DNA of 59,345 bases, taken from assembly GCA_021432635.1 (NCBI GenBank), contig MU270129.1:1-59345 (forward strand). The letters run 5' to 3'. Under the pieces are notes generated by a model that was given only the letters and a program-made list of their open reading frames with translations, was not told where the DNA came from and ran no database searches. This DNA is from Thozetella sp. PMI_491. Lineage: Eukaryota > Ascomycota > Sordariomycetes > Chaetosphaeriales > Chaetosphaeriaceae. A program made the translations under genes and the position numbers. Of the stretch, positions 35,575 to 47,117 are shown piece by piece. Within the stretch, counting starts at the first letter, position 1, and each line of letters starts with the position of its first letter.

Positions 35575-37809
35575 TCAGACAATGGAGATATATTGCGTCG
35601 AGCGTAACGCCGGCGAGGGTAGACCTGCGTAGTAGTAGTAGCCAATGAACCCTAGCAGGGACAGAACTGATGCGGAAAGTAGTAATACCCAAATATACGG
35701 GGAAACAATGGCTTGGTACCCGTCGGGGAACCAATTGAAGAATTGAGTCGAGAACAAAGACTGTTTGCGTAGACACCGTTAGTAGGCCGAGTCGACAGGC
35801 GCTGTGGTGATTGGATGCCGGGACCCACCGTCACAACCATGAAAGGCAGGCACACGATCGATATCACGGCGAGCTTCCGCATGATTCCCCCGTCTCTCCT
35901 TGTATTTTGCGCGATGATCAGATTGGTCGCCTGCTTAACTCCTTCGACCAGCACTTGGCAGCCCCGTATCCCCACACCAAGCTCATATCGAACGGCGCGA
36001 AGCCGCCCCTCAATTTTCCTGCTGACCTCTAGCATCTTCGCTGTGGCCCTCTTACTTGCTGCAAGCGGGCGTTGCGTGGTTGAATTATTGACCTGGGAGG
36101 CAAAACAGGTATGTTGCACGCTCTGCAATGGTCCAGTTCCTCGCGGTCGAAAATGCCGATCCGTCAGCTCGTGGAGGTGAATAATCATCTCTCCCACCTG
36201 GTCACTCCAGGCCTCCAAACCCGTTTGCAGATGAGCGGTGTCAAGCCAGGTATCAGTCGGGTTCTCGTCGAAGTTTGCTCTTGGCCTGGCATCGAGGAGT
36301 CTAGTAAGCTCTGCCTCCAGGCCCAAAGTGGCCTTGCTGACTTCGTTGTTTAGCCTCAAACGTTCAAGCTCTGCAAATATACCGGGAAGCAGCATGGGGT
36401 GTGAGGCCTGAGAAGCACCTTCCCATGCAATCTGTCGGAGGCGGTCGCACACCGCCCATTCTGCAGCCTCCGTGCAGCCGTACATGACAGCGAAGGTGAA
36501 GTTGGCGTCTTGCAGATACGTGGCGCTCAAGGCTAAGTCATCCTTCCACAAATTAGATGTCTGGCAGTTGTAAACTTTATCAGGTCAGTATTGATCACGA
36601 ATTTCCTATCTCTGAAACAAATTCATCTTGTCCTGACGCAGAAAATCCGCCAGGAGGAGGGGGACAGGGGACCCCAAGAGCCGAGAGCATACCCACCTAT
36701 TCCGGGGAACTGGGACGGCCCGACATCTAATTCCGTAGCGACGAAGGTGCAAATATCACTCCGGCTAATCACCTGCTCAATGTGTTTGTGGATATAGAAC
36801 CGTTCGGCAAGCTGCCTGAAGACGCTGTTGGGAATTGGAACATTCCGCACGCTTCTTTGGTGAAAGCCATGGATGTCCCTGGCGCGCCGTGCAAGGCTTA
36901 GTTCTGGCTTAGCTTTGAGGAAAATCCCTGCTAAGCTGCTCCGAACTTACACAATAATGACGCCATTTTCTCGATTGCATTCGGGTGCCTCATGCTAGGG
37001 ACCAGTGAGTAGATTTTATCACGACCCCACCTGGGAGGAGGCCAAACCTCGCGCATCCACTCGTTCCACGCTTTCACGGAATCCAGGGTCCAAGTTTTGA
37101 CTTCCTATGTCCGACATGTTAGTGCGAGATGTTAGGCTGACCTTCTAGAATTGACCTACAGAGTCCGTACTCAACAACCTCAGAACGGTTGATTGCCCAA
37201 GAGCGTGCTGGAAAATAGATTGATGGTCAACCTTCGACGGCGAGATCCCAAAACTACTAGAGTGCTGCAGTGGCCAATCCATGGGTGCCGTTGGATGAGC
37301 GGTCACTGGGAAATAAGGGTTAAGCTGTCGTAAGAGCCAAAGTGCGCTTGTTCTAGATGAAGCAGCAGTTCAATCAGCATACAGCATCTCAATCGGCATC
37401 CGGAGGAAGCACACATGCCGTCATACAAGGTGCTTACCTGAGCAGACATGTAGAATGAGACGACTTGAGCGACAATCGCGAACACCTCTTCTGGGCAGCG
37501 TCAAGCCCCAGTATCCTCAATAGCCAACTGTAGGCTTGTGCTACCTATCAGTGCCCGTTCCTTGGCCCTAGTGGATTTGAGACTCGTCCGTGTATATATA
37601 TTGGTGTGCTGCAATGGTACCAGAAACCTCCACATGGTCACAGTCTGTCTGTTAGGCCGCGTATTGTGGCGCGGGCCGTATTGGAGCCCAAAGTGCAGTT
37701 CCGCATTTAGACCCCATTCACCTGAGGGGGGGTAAGGTAGCGTGGCACTCGTTGTCGCATTCACCAAAGCACCATGCCAGATAGAACAAAACGGCACGTA
37801 ATCCTTGGC
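35575..37809 (-). CDS. CorA-like membrane protein (5' end unresolved)
   Basis: Seven exons read without a break: 37809-37545, 37490-37438, 37324-37160, 37104-36951, 36912-36697, 36574-35829 and 35760-35575, totalling 595 codons. Exon 37809 opens right after a CCCTAG acceptor, so at least one 5' exon is missing from this model. The body contains HFGLQYGPRHN, IHKHIEQVISRSDICTFVA and SHPMLLPGIFAELERLRL, then a helical stretch leading to two C-terminal membrane helices (IMRKLAVISIVCLPFMVV and PYIWVLLLSASVLSLLGFIG) with FFNWFPDGYQ between them. This matches the fungal CorA-like group, distant from bacterial magnesium channels. The GMN motif of true CorA pores is absent, so metal transport is uncertain. 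The 38-nt intron 36950-36913 is the weakest splice; an alternative junction gives a different ten-residue segment. Confidence 0.72.
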
Positions 37810-38401
37810 CTAGGGGGACTTCGTGAACACTTCTTACGATCGTCATTCTTGTGAAGCTCTGCACATGATGGCTTGGTTTCGGTCAAGTTCCGCCGCTACG
37901 GTGAAGTTGAGTGTACGCGCCCGCTATCAGGATGAGGAAATTATCTACGCGCGACTCAGAGAATTGTTCCCTTCGTCGGTTTTCACCTTCAAAGTATGAT
38001 TAATGAAATTCATGCTTTCGAAAGACCAGGGGCCTAACCGCGATATTTAGTTCCAGAGAGGCTGCCTTAATGTCTCTGGTCTACCTGAACACCTTAACGT
38101 GGTATGCTCTCGACGCAGTTCACCCTGGAGGTCGCGGCGGAACGGCTAACATAGTGGAAACAGAATCAAATTTCGCAAATCAAGGAGATAATAGAGCAGT
38201 CCATCGTCCACTACTCCCTCCACGCTCCAGGAAGGATGTCGGTTTTAGAAGGACCGGCTGTGGTTTAATTATTACTCGTGGTGATTAAATGGAGGCCTTT
38301 TTAACAAAACTAGTCGGCGACCAAAAATTGTACCATGCCACCCATCAGCTGTAGCTCAATTCTAGCATTACAAGACGAAATATCGCACCTATGGACTGCC
38401 C
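37810..38401. other. intergenic region between two minus-strand genes
   Basis: Should contain the missing first exon(s) and promoter of the CorA-like gene. A stretch near 37990-37905 (minus) reads GENRRREQFSESRVDNFLIL and could be that exon, but I could not find a start codon or splice that fits. Confidence 0.35.
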
Positions 38402-40406
38402 TTAGCTGCTCCAAGGGATTCGCCTCGGGCCTGGCGAATGCCCGACGAACCGACCTGATATCTCTCGGGTTGTACGCGTGCACTCAGAAAGAAATGCGTC
38501 GGGTGCAGGATTGGACAGAGCACGATGCCGCGAGAACCCATCTCTGCGCTGGGAGGTGGCTGGGATTGTACTATACCTAGCCCTGCTGTCTGTGCAAGAG
38601 ATAGAACATAGAAAACACTGCTTCTGCGCTTCGCGGAGATGCTCCCAGTTCTTTAACAGCCGTTTCATTGCTAACTCCTCCAGCGCTACCGGCACCGGCG
38701 CGTGCTTTGGCCTGACTGTTGGTGGGAGGGGCCGAGGACATGGTTCAAAGGCGTATGCGCTGTCCAACGCGGCTCTCTCTAACATTTTGTCCAGCATACT
38801 GTGTACCCTTTCGCATGAAGCGCGCTTGTGATGCTCGTCCTCGATAACTAACATATGCTCCTCGATGAGATCTAGCATCTCGTGGAGCAACTGAGGGCAG
38901 ACTTTGTGGGAATGCAGCTCGGAGAACATCTACCATCGAGTTTAGTGTTGGCGACTCGGACTAGGATCTAGGGTCAGAAGTGATTTAGCATACCTGTGTC
39001 ACCACCGGCTTGATAGATAGTGTAATATTCGTGACGTTATCCCCAGCGACACAGAAGTAAATGAGGTCGGAGATTCCATGTTCTTGCAGACAGTTCAGGC
39101 TTAGGCGGTTTTCTTCGAAGACCTCAACCATCTGCATGCCTCCAATACCCCAAATGATGATATCCAAAAAGAGGCATCCCAGAGCCCATATATCCCATAA
39201 CCTTGAGACATTCCGATCCTTTATTTGGGCTTCGGGCGGCTCGTAAGCTCTATGACCATGAAACTCAACTCTCGCGTTGGATACACTGTCACGGGTGTTG
39301 CATTCGCTGAGACCAAAGTCGGTGAGAACAAGCCTGCCGCGAGGCTCTTCTGGGTCGGGAAACACAAGCACGTTTTCTGGCTTAATATCTCCGTGCCTCC
39401 CGCAGACTGCTCCGTCGTTGCTGTCCATTACGCTCGTGCCCGAGTAGTTGTGGATCCTCCGTAGCCCATCAGCCAAGCCTGCGGATTGTTTTGCGATCCA
39501 TCGGGTCAAGCCAATGCACCAGGGCGGTTTTATTTTCTCTTCCCAGTGCTCCTGGAGATCCGAGGGTGCCCAGGGGAAGAGGAGGAAGTAGTTTACCTCG
39601 TGATTTTGCCCCTCCACTATCCACGAGGCTAGCAAATTCACCAAATGTGGGTGTGTGTTGACGCTGAACCTGTTCAGCATTTTCACCTCATGCTGGAATT
39701 CTGTACGAGTGGATCTGAAATGCAGTTGCTTCAAAGCGAATGCGCGAATGGGAGTGGAAGTATCGTTCTGCGTGAAATCGTGGTGATCCGGGTGTATCCC
39801 CACGAGAGTGACCTCGCCGTACCCACCGCGACGGGGGCCCTTCTCTGACGACTCAACTGATGGGCACTCTACCTGGGGCTCACATCTCACAAACGGGAAG
39901 ACCGTCTGGGGAGAGAATGTGTATTGAGCCGGGGACTGGCCACCCTTGGCTGCCTTGAATACCGGGGACGTCACAGTGCACTGCTTGCTCTCAAACGAGT
40001 CGATTTCATGCTGCTTCCAAGGGCAAAAACACCCCAATGGGGCGTCGGGTGCGGTTCTCCGGTAAAGACTATTCGCGCCTGACGGGCTCTGTCGTAGATC
40101 TAGTGGTAAGTCCGTATCACTGATCCCAATCTTCGGATCCAGAACGTTCTGACTGCACTCCACGCGATCGATGAGAACGAGCAGGGCGAAAACACGGCGG
40201 CGGCCGTCGTAGACCCTGTCTAGAAGCACTGTCACAGTCAGAGGGTCGAGAAAGCACCTAGAGAGCTCCAGCCTCACATTGTCGGGCGAGAGGAGATGCT
40301 CTAGACAGCCGTGGGGCAGAAACTGCCGCTTTGTCAGACCGTGACTCGAGTTGACTAGGCGTTGCCGAAGCAAGCTGTCCAGGGTTGTCCCCGTAACGCG
40401 CTGCAT
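38402..40406 (-). CDS. protein kinase domain protein
   Basis: Two exons (40406-38994 and 38929-38402) give 646 aa. I start at the first ATG (40406); the frame is open slightly further but without ATG. Residues 1-130 hold an alpha-helical N-terminal domain seen before many fungal orphan kinases (LRQRLVNSS, FLPHGCLEHLL, VYDGRRRVFALLVLID). The kinase domain has the glycine loop GGYGEV near residue 194, FALKQL with the ATP-binding Lys, catalytic loop CGRHGDIKPENVLVF (HGD in place of HRD, catalytic Asp kept) near 338, DFGLSE near 362, and EPPE in place of APE. The second exon supplies the C-lobe end, ELHSHKVCPQLLHEMLDLIE. Activity is likely since K, D and DFG are present. No substrate can be named. 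Related kinases are often found near NLR and HET genes in fungi, so a defence role is possible but unproven. Confidence 0.85.
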
Positions 40407-42929
40407 ACTCCCGACCGAAAGAATGCCGGGTAGAGGATCTGCAGGCGATATCGGCAAATAGAGCAGGGCGTGTGCCTAGGTCCGGAGCTAACGCCTTGCT
40501 AAGGTAGCCAGCCCCCGCGCACAATCGGGAAGATATGGGGTTACAAAGGGGAGAATTACGGTGAGAGAAGTGATGGTGAAATGGCCCTAGCGCCGGTTCT
40601 ATTTGATGAATGCGTTGCCGACTCTGAATTCCAGCGCCCACTACATTTTTGAGGCAGCCGCTCTAAGTTGCCTTGAAAAAAGGACTGGACGCCGGGGAAG
40701 GACAGTGCCCCAAGTGCATGAACATGCTAGACCAGCATGCAAGCCCGATCCATCGGCTGGGTTTGGGGCAGCGCTTTTGACTGGCTGGGCGAGCCGCCCT
40801 ACTCTTTGTTTGGGCTGCCAATGTGTCCAGGTGTCTCTGGGTCGGTTTGCGGTAGGGCCAGAGGGCAGGGCGAGCCAGACTTCTGGGTTATTCGGTTGGA
40901 CTAGGAGGGCCTCTTGCTTTGGTTGGCCAGTGAGGGAGAAGGATGAGGCTGCAGCACCCAGCGGCTGGTCCGTTTCGCGTAGTACCCCTGGTTGCCCCAA
41001 TTTCTGATAGCATCCCCAAGTACCTCCAGGGCGCGATGCAGCCCATCCGGACGTCCTTAAGAGACAATAAATGGCCCACGCGAGTCTGCCTAATCATGCC
41101 CAACAACACCCTCAGAGCGGTTTAATAGCCCCCCTCCCCCCAACGCGCCGCTCGCAGCCCGAAATGTCCGCCAGGAAAGCTGCCCAAAGCCGCAGCTGCT
41201 GCCACCGAGACCAGCAGGGTCTCTGCGAAGTCGTATTGGGCCCCCTGGACCAAAACAAGCTGTCCGAGAAGCTAGTGCAAATGTTCGGCCCCAACACCTT
41301 CGACATCAAGGTCAGGCGCAAACACACCGAAATTTGGGCGCCTAGGCGCCTGACAGAGGTATCTTCTGCACTTTATACATGGGACGGGTTTTTTTCTTGA
41401 CCTCAAGACAGTGCGCGTGGCTAATGAAATTCGTCAGAACGAAATTTTCGACTGCAGACCCCTCGCGTAGCTGCAATTTCGGCATTTGTTGCACTGCGGC
41501 GCACTGTGTACCTAAATGAGGCCTCGGGGTTGTTGGTTGCTGACGGCTGGGCTGCCGGGCCATCCGTCAATTTCCTTCAAAGTCCTTCAAAGCAGGGCGA
41601 TTCATAGAGAGAGTTCGATCGAAATGATACAATCCACCCAACCTCGGCGACTGTCAAGGAATCTATAGTGGATATACAGAATGCAACTTTGTTTCTAGGT
41701 GCATATTTTTGTTCCCGAGTAAAAAGACTAGGCAACTGGCTCTCTCTCATTGTTTATCTTCAGATATACAGGAAACAATGGTCAACTTGGAAGTACTACG
41801 GTTGGGCGAGCGTCCATTGAACACCGGGACCTCCAGTTTGATGAGGAATGGACTTCGAGCGGTGAGATTTATGCACTCGTAGCATAGAGGCGGGAGATGG
41901 ATCATAACCTAGAACTCGGCGTCGGCGTCAGAAATTTGAGTGGAAAATACATGATAGGATTTGGTGTTGTTCTTAGGCGTATCGAGCTGCTGCCGTTCTC
42001 CGACCGCATAGAAAGGGCAGGTGTTAGGCGACTCTTCGGGGATGAGGTCGATGCTACGCTCACGTCCACGGAGCTATACTTGGCCTAGTCATTAAAGAGG
42101 CCCAATTTACCTAGTATAAAGCAAAAGATGGGATAAGACCGGAAGGGAAGTTTTGGACGCGAAGATTTGGCCGAATGGTATTAGAATGAAAATTGTCCTA
42201 ACTCCTCCTAGCTTTAAATAGACTTGTCATATCACTGCTTAAAGGGACGAGAGTAACTCCTGTATTACGGGGGTGTATGCAGATAAAGGAAGGTAGCTAA
42301 TCCGCTGACTGATCTGAATCTATAACTTATCACTAATCTTCTTAGAGAAACTCGTCCGATAGAAGCTGAAGAAATATGTTGCATGGTGACGATTGCTAGA
42401 TATACCGAACTGCTCGAGAAAGGCACAGAGTCGGCCGCATGCCTAGGTTATACGTTGTACTATGGTAATATTATCAGTAAAGGTCGTGTCTTTAGGAATT
42501 TAACCCAGAATAAGCACAACCATAAGCTAGGAAACCAGAGCAGTACAATTATAGTTATTAACACACTCGGCCTAAGGGTTCACGTACCTAATATCCCCGA
42601 CGCGTTCCACCCTATACACCCCCGGCACTTCTAAGTTTATGCGTAAGAGAGCGGGCGCACAAGGCGATACAAGCAGTCCAGCGAGGCTATCCTCCCCCTT
42701 TAGTAGATCCTATAGCTATTACGCTAAGCTATATTATAATTACTCTCTTTCTCTTTAGCTATCTTATCTTTGTCAAGTAGCTATAATTTAGTAGAGTAAT
42801 AATCAAGCTCTTTATGTGTCTTTCACAAATGGGTGATTTTTAATTAATATATGAGATGTTTATTAATTTACTATGACATTACTATATTTTGCGTTGTCAT
42901 TATTAACAATCGTGCGACACTATGCCTGA
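40407..42929. other. intergenic region
   Basis: About 2.5 kb without a convincing gene. The part 40600-41400 is GC-rich and has open frames on both strands (40603-41007 +, 40641-41000 -), but they overlap each other and lack motifs. AT content rises sharply after 42700. Confidence 0.4.
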
Positions 42930-44655
42930 CCTCTTGGGAATTGTCAATATCCTCTTGAGACTCGCTGTCTACACATCGCAATCTGAACTATTCCGCTCAT
43001 ATGCCTTCTGATTCCTCTCACTTCATTGTCTACTGTGGAAAGGCCGTTATTGTACATAGACTCAATATTTGCACCCGGGGGAAAGAGTTGGTGAGCCCCC
43101 TCAGCTTGATTATTCAAGACCGCTTGGTATACTTGAGAACAGCCATGATTGTCTTTAGAGTCAATATCTGCACCTTGACCAAGTAGCAATTAGATCGTAA
43201 CTTCATCGCCTCGTGAAACTGCCTTGGATTATAGAAGAAGTCTAGCATTGTTGTTTCTAGCCTTGACGTCAAAAAGTAACGGGACCATCCTTGGCTGGGC
43301 TCTTGTGCTTGGCATGATCTAGGCCAAAAAAAAAGATGCTATTTTTTTTCTCTCGAGACTTGCTACTTGAACCTCGATCAAGTAGTCATTGGATTATACT
43401 TATATAGCCTTTTCGCCTTGCGTGATCTAGTGGATAATATTCTTTGTTGTCTTTGGACTTGATATTTGCGCCTCGATCAAGTAACAATCGGACCGTAACC
43501 TCGTCCCCTTTCTGTGTGGCATTGGCCAATGGAGAACGTCCCTTTTCGTCTTTCGATTCGATATCGGCCTCTTCGTCGAGGAGGATCTGCAGTGTTGCTT
43601 CATATCCTTTGTGGGCTGCCAACAGATGTGTCGAGAGTGTATGGTCTGTTGTAGGCCCTATCATAACTCCCTTGCGGATGAGTACGTGAATCGCGGCAAT
43701 GTGGCCACACTGAACGGCAAATTCCAAGGGATTATTATAGCCTTTTAAGCTAGTGCAGTTAGTACGTAATAGCTTGTATGCCTAAAGCGAGGCAACGAGT
43801 TTTATACAATCTAGTATCAAACGTACCTGCATAGAAAGGCTAGTGGTTTCTCACTTCTCCGCAAAGAGGTATAAATGCGTCCTCTTCCCTTCGCGTACAG
43901 TAGTGCCATAGAAACCTTTACTATTCCCAGTATCGAGTAAACCTTGTCTTCTGGCCGTGTTGTCTGTCAAGTGTAAGACCAAGCTATTCTTGCACGAATT
44001 AGGATTTCTGACAGCGAATGGCCTTGGAGCACTGCAAACGGAATAGTTGCTATACCATGAATCGTTCGCTCCAGCGTCTCCTTGTTGCCAAGACCCTGGC
44101 TTTCGAAGTAGAAGAATTCAACGACGAGTGGAGTACTTAGCTCTTGTAGGGTTCATCCTCTGGTAAACCATCAATTTCTCCGAAAAGCTGAAACCCACGC
44201 TAGCTCCTGGACTGTGTTCTAGCGGGTTAAGAACGACGCAGAGACGTCTTCGACGTAGACGTAGCACTTGACCAAATTGCGGTACCACTGAAACATGAAG
44301 TTGATCGCTTGCAGTTCAGTGGTACTTGTTTTGTCGATGCAGGTATTCGCCCAGAAATATTACAAGCCATCCCGGGCAGCTTGTTCGCCGCAAAACGAAA
44401 TCTTCCTAGACCCACGTTTGCTCTTAGCAATCAATCTCGGGATTTAAGTCTTGAAAGGTGACTTCTTCGGCATCCCAGGTGTGCCAAAGAATGGCATACG
44501 TGGGGATTTGTTCGCGGAGCAAATCCGCAGTGAGGCTGAACTTGCCAGCGTGGTTCCGTTGTAGAAGCCGCGTGGCTAGTCGAGAATCGAGGGGACTAGT
44601 AATCGGTACAATTCGACACCTGCGTCCTGTTGATCTTCGAATGTTAGACTAGTAG
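42930..44655 (-). pseudogene. HET-domain and ankyrin-repeat protein, broken
   Basis: From 44655 down: IPTYAILWHTWDAEEVTFQD, then after a frameshift GEQAARDG, CIDKTSTTELQAINFMFQWY and CYVYVEDV, then TRG-stop-TLQELSTPLVVEF, ETLERTIHGIATIPF and RPEDKVYSILGI. These are the three conserved blocks of the heterokaryon incompatibility (HET) domain, ending near 43850. Ankyrin repeats follow at 43727-43386 (HLLAAHKGYEATLQILLDEE, ADIESKDEKGRSPLANAT) and 43189-42944 (GADIDSKDNHGC). HET-ankyrin fusions are common in Pezizomycotina, so I read one gene. Damage includes a Trp to TGA in RGWTLQEL, a TAA in the second block and at least three frameshifts. Intact HET proteins trigger regulated cell death after fusion with an incompatible strain; this copy cannot. 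Confidence 0.82.
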
Positions 44656-45356
44656 ATTAATCAATATATTATTAATGTTTCACACTTTCTTTAATATAGT
44701 TTAAGTCTTCTTATAAACGGTAATTTAATATTTTTGTATATCATTGTATTTTCTTTTCTATTTATCCACTTTAATATTAACATAAGACTATTTTATTATA
44801 TTATGCTAGTATTAATATTAGCCAAAACTGTACTATACTAAACGATATTAAATCTTAATCTAATATAAAATTAGAGAATCCTGACCTATTTACCCCCCCC
44901 CCCCCCTTCATATTTTTTCCTCCTAAATCTCAATCCAAACAGTTTCATCTCCATAGTTGTAAAGGTATCCGTAATAGTTTCAAACCGTGGGTGTAGTAGA
45001 GAGATGAGCTAGTTAAAGCTATGAGTATTATATCTTATTATGAGGTACGGAAGTCGAACCGTTTTAGAGAGAACTATAATATATATGTTAAGCATACACA
45101 GAATGTATTATATGTATTATTTGTTAATACTCTAGCACCAACTTTTCATAGTAAAGATTTAATATATATATATATATATTATCAATAAAATTTACTATTT
45201 TATTAATACTAACAAAGCAGGCGCTGTCCAGGCAGTTCGCACAGCTAGCTTATCAGGCATATCTCAACTTCGCCGGGCGCACCACACACGTGCCAAGAAG
45301 AAGAGGCTTGATGCTGCACCCAAGATAACAACTCATCATCTACCAATTCCTTTTTT
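44656..45356. other. AT-rich island
   Basis: Very AT-rich DNA with TA-rich dinucleotides, a C14 tract at 44893-44906 and an (AT)n microsatellite at about 45163-45180. No reading frame of interest. The composition is what RIP-mutated repeats leave behind. Confidence 0.6.
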
Positions 45357-46997
45357 TCATGCGCTGCCCCGGGCCCACCGACCATTTCCCCAGGTGATCC
45401 GGCTCCCTCCCCTTCCGCCCCGACGCGAGAGTTGGCCGCGACGCCAGTAAGCATCCGATTCCTCTCCCGAGGATGGCGGCGGATTCCGCTGCTCGTGGTA
45501 GAGCTGCAGCACATCCGTCCGCTCGAACCCCTTAGGAGGCCGAAGCTCCTCAGATGCGGCCATGAAGAGCTCGATCTTACTCACATCGACACCCATACCA
45601 TCGTAGATTCCAGGGCCGTCCCCGTCTCCCGGGATGCTCCAGACACTCCCGAGATTGGGCGATGCCATTAGAATCGCAGCCGTGTTCTCAGCCAGCGAAC
45701 CGATGGGAGCGGATAGGGCTTCTGGATACTTGCCCTCCAGAAAATCCGGATCAAGGTTGCGCTCGGCACATCTACGCCTGAGGACCTCCAGGTAATGCGG
45801 GTTGCGGCTCGCCCTAGCTTCCTCCATCAGTTCGTAGTAGGGTTCGGCATCGACACTGTCCCAGGCCTCCTGGTGGTCCGCCACAAGAAGCGCACGGGAA
45901 ACCGCTGCCGTCATGGCCGGCTTCCGGCGAGCGAGCTCTAGGTATGTTGCGGCGTGAGCTCGCAGTGGATACCAGATCTGCCGCGGAAGATCTGCATCGG
46001 AGACGTCATCGGTGATGCGCGAGATATCGTTGTTCATGATGAAGCGGGCATGGATCGCACTGATATATCGATGGTCGACGGGCTGCAGAGACCACCACTT
46101 AGCAAATATAGTGCTATGGTAGATGCCGCGGATGACGCAGTTGGCCTCTGCTGTGGACACGTGTTCTGGCCGTCGCAGTCGGGCATACCAGTCGACATTG
46201 CCGTAGTAAGCGGCCATGAGTATTAGGAGATCCTTGTCGCCCCATGGAAGGTCCGCTGGCAGCGGGTTCCACAAGAGCTCCAGCATATCCTCGCCTGCGG
46301 ATCGTTCGGTATTGTCCCGGGCAGACGTGTGGTGGTCGACGTTCCAGTCCTCGGTGATGTTGAAGTAACAAGGCGCGAGCTCTTGATCGCCCGAGCCGGG
46401 CGGGTTGAGACGCGAGTAATTAGTATTGATCCTCCACGCTTGAGGCAGGTCTAGGAAACCGCGCCGTAGCTGCAGGGTGGACACCACCGCCGTGTCGCTG
46501 TTCAGGCCATGCCTCGCAGGCGCAGGTTTGTCCTGCGCCACTCTTCGCGTATAGTCGTTCATGACCTGCCAGCGCACAGGCTGGCCAACAATATGCTGGA
46601 AGATCTCCTGGCTGCCCGTGGTATCCGAGCCATCGTGTCGCCTCCGCATGACACTGTCACGAGCTTCTTCGGCAATCGCAATGTCGGGCAGCAGCTGGAG
46701 TTCCTCATATAGGCCGGTGTAGCCAGCAACAGCGCAAGCCCGTCCGACTTGGTAGCGCATCTGCGGGTAGCGCTGCGCGAGATTCCGGTAAGTGTCCTCG
46801 GATGCCAGGTCGGGATACCAGATGCAATAGGGAAACTCTTCGGCCGCCGAGATGGCCGGTATTTCGTTGCTCATGATGGCGCGCGCGTTCAGCGCCCGCA
46901 CGAATGCTTTATCTCCGGCTGCATCGCGCAACTCGGCGGCAAAGCCGTGGTGGTAGCGAATCCCACGCAGTACGCAAAGCTTGGCTATGTGGGACAT
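45357..46997 (-). CDS. conserved fungal protein with internal duplication, unknown function
   Basis: A 546-aa open frame starting at the first ATG (46997). The frame stays open upstream to about 47117 with protein-like sequence (DLDFQFGDNAGQIYSKDA), so a spliced 5' exon probably exists and the true N-terminus is longer. Two related units are visible. Residues about 2-90 hold CVLRGIRYHHG, ARAIMSNEIPAI, PYCIWYPDLAS and AQRYPQMRYQVGRACAVAGY. Residues about 284-400 hold CVIRGIYHSTI, ARFIMNNDISRI, RQIWYPLRAH and ARRKPAMTAAVSRALLVADH. The middle region (PCYFNITEDWNVDHHTSARD) and the Arg/Gly-rich tail are single copy. I do not recognise a named domain; similar proteins are annotated as hypothetical in many moulds. 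Coding character is strong and no defect is seen. Confidence 0.75.
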   Translation of the reverse strand: MSHIAKLCVLRGIRYHHGFAAELRDAAGDKAFVRALNARAIMSNEIPAISAAEEFPYCIWYPDLASEDTYRNLAQRYPQMRYQVGRACAVAGYTGLYEELQLLPDIAIAEEARDSVMRRRHDGSDTTGSQEIFQHIVGQPVRWQVMNDYTRRVAQDKPAPARHGLNSDTAVVSTLQLRRGFLDLPQAWRINTNYSRLNPPGSGDQELAPCYFNITEDWNVDHHTSARDNTERSAGEDMLELLWNPLPADLPWGDKDLLILMAAYYGNVDWYARLRRPEHVSTAEANCVIRGIYHSTIFAKWWSLQPVDHRYISAIHARFIMNNDISRITDDVSDADLPRQIWYPLRAHAATYLELARRKPAMTAAVSRALLVADHQEAWDSVDAEPYYELMEEARASRNPHYLEVLRRRCAERNLDPDFLEGKYPEALSAPIGSLAENTAAILMASPNLGSVWSIPGDGDGPGIYDGMGVDVSKIELFMAASEELRPPKGFERTDVLQLYHEQRNPPPSSGEESDAYWRRGQLSRRGGRGGSRITWGNGRWARGSA

Positions 46998-47117
46998 GGC
47001 GCAGGCGTCCGTGGTTGGGACCTGCTCGCCGCGCAAAGCGGCAGTGCACGCATCTTTGCTGTAGATCTGGCCCGCATTGTCTCCGAATTGAAAATCAAGA
47101 TCTGCAGAACGCCGTCA

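Noticed and set aside
40603..41007. GC-rich overlapping ORFs on both strands
   Set aside because: They mirror each other, lack splice logic and motifs, and most likely reflect base composition only.
42930..44655. CRISPR-like or tandem array in the AT-rich and ankyrin region
   Set aside because: Repeated patterns are ankyrin units and AT-simple sequence; no regular repeat-spacer structure, and the organism is a fungus.
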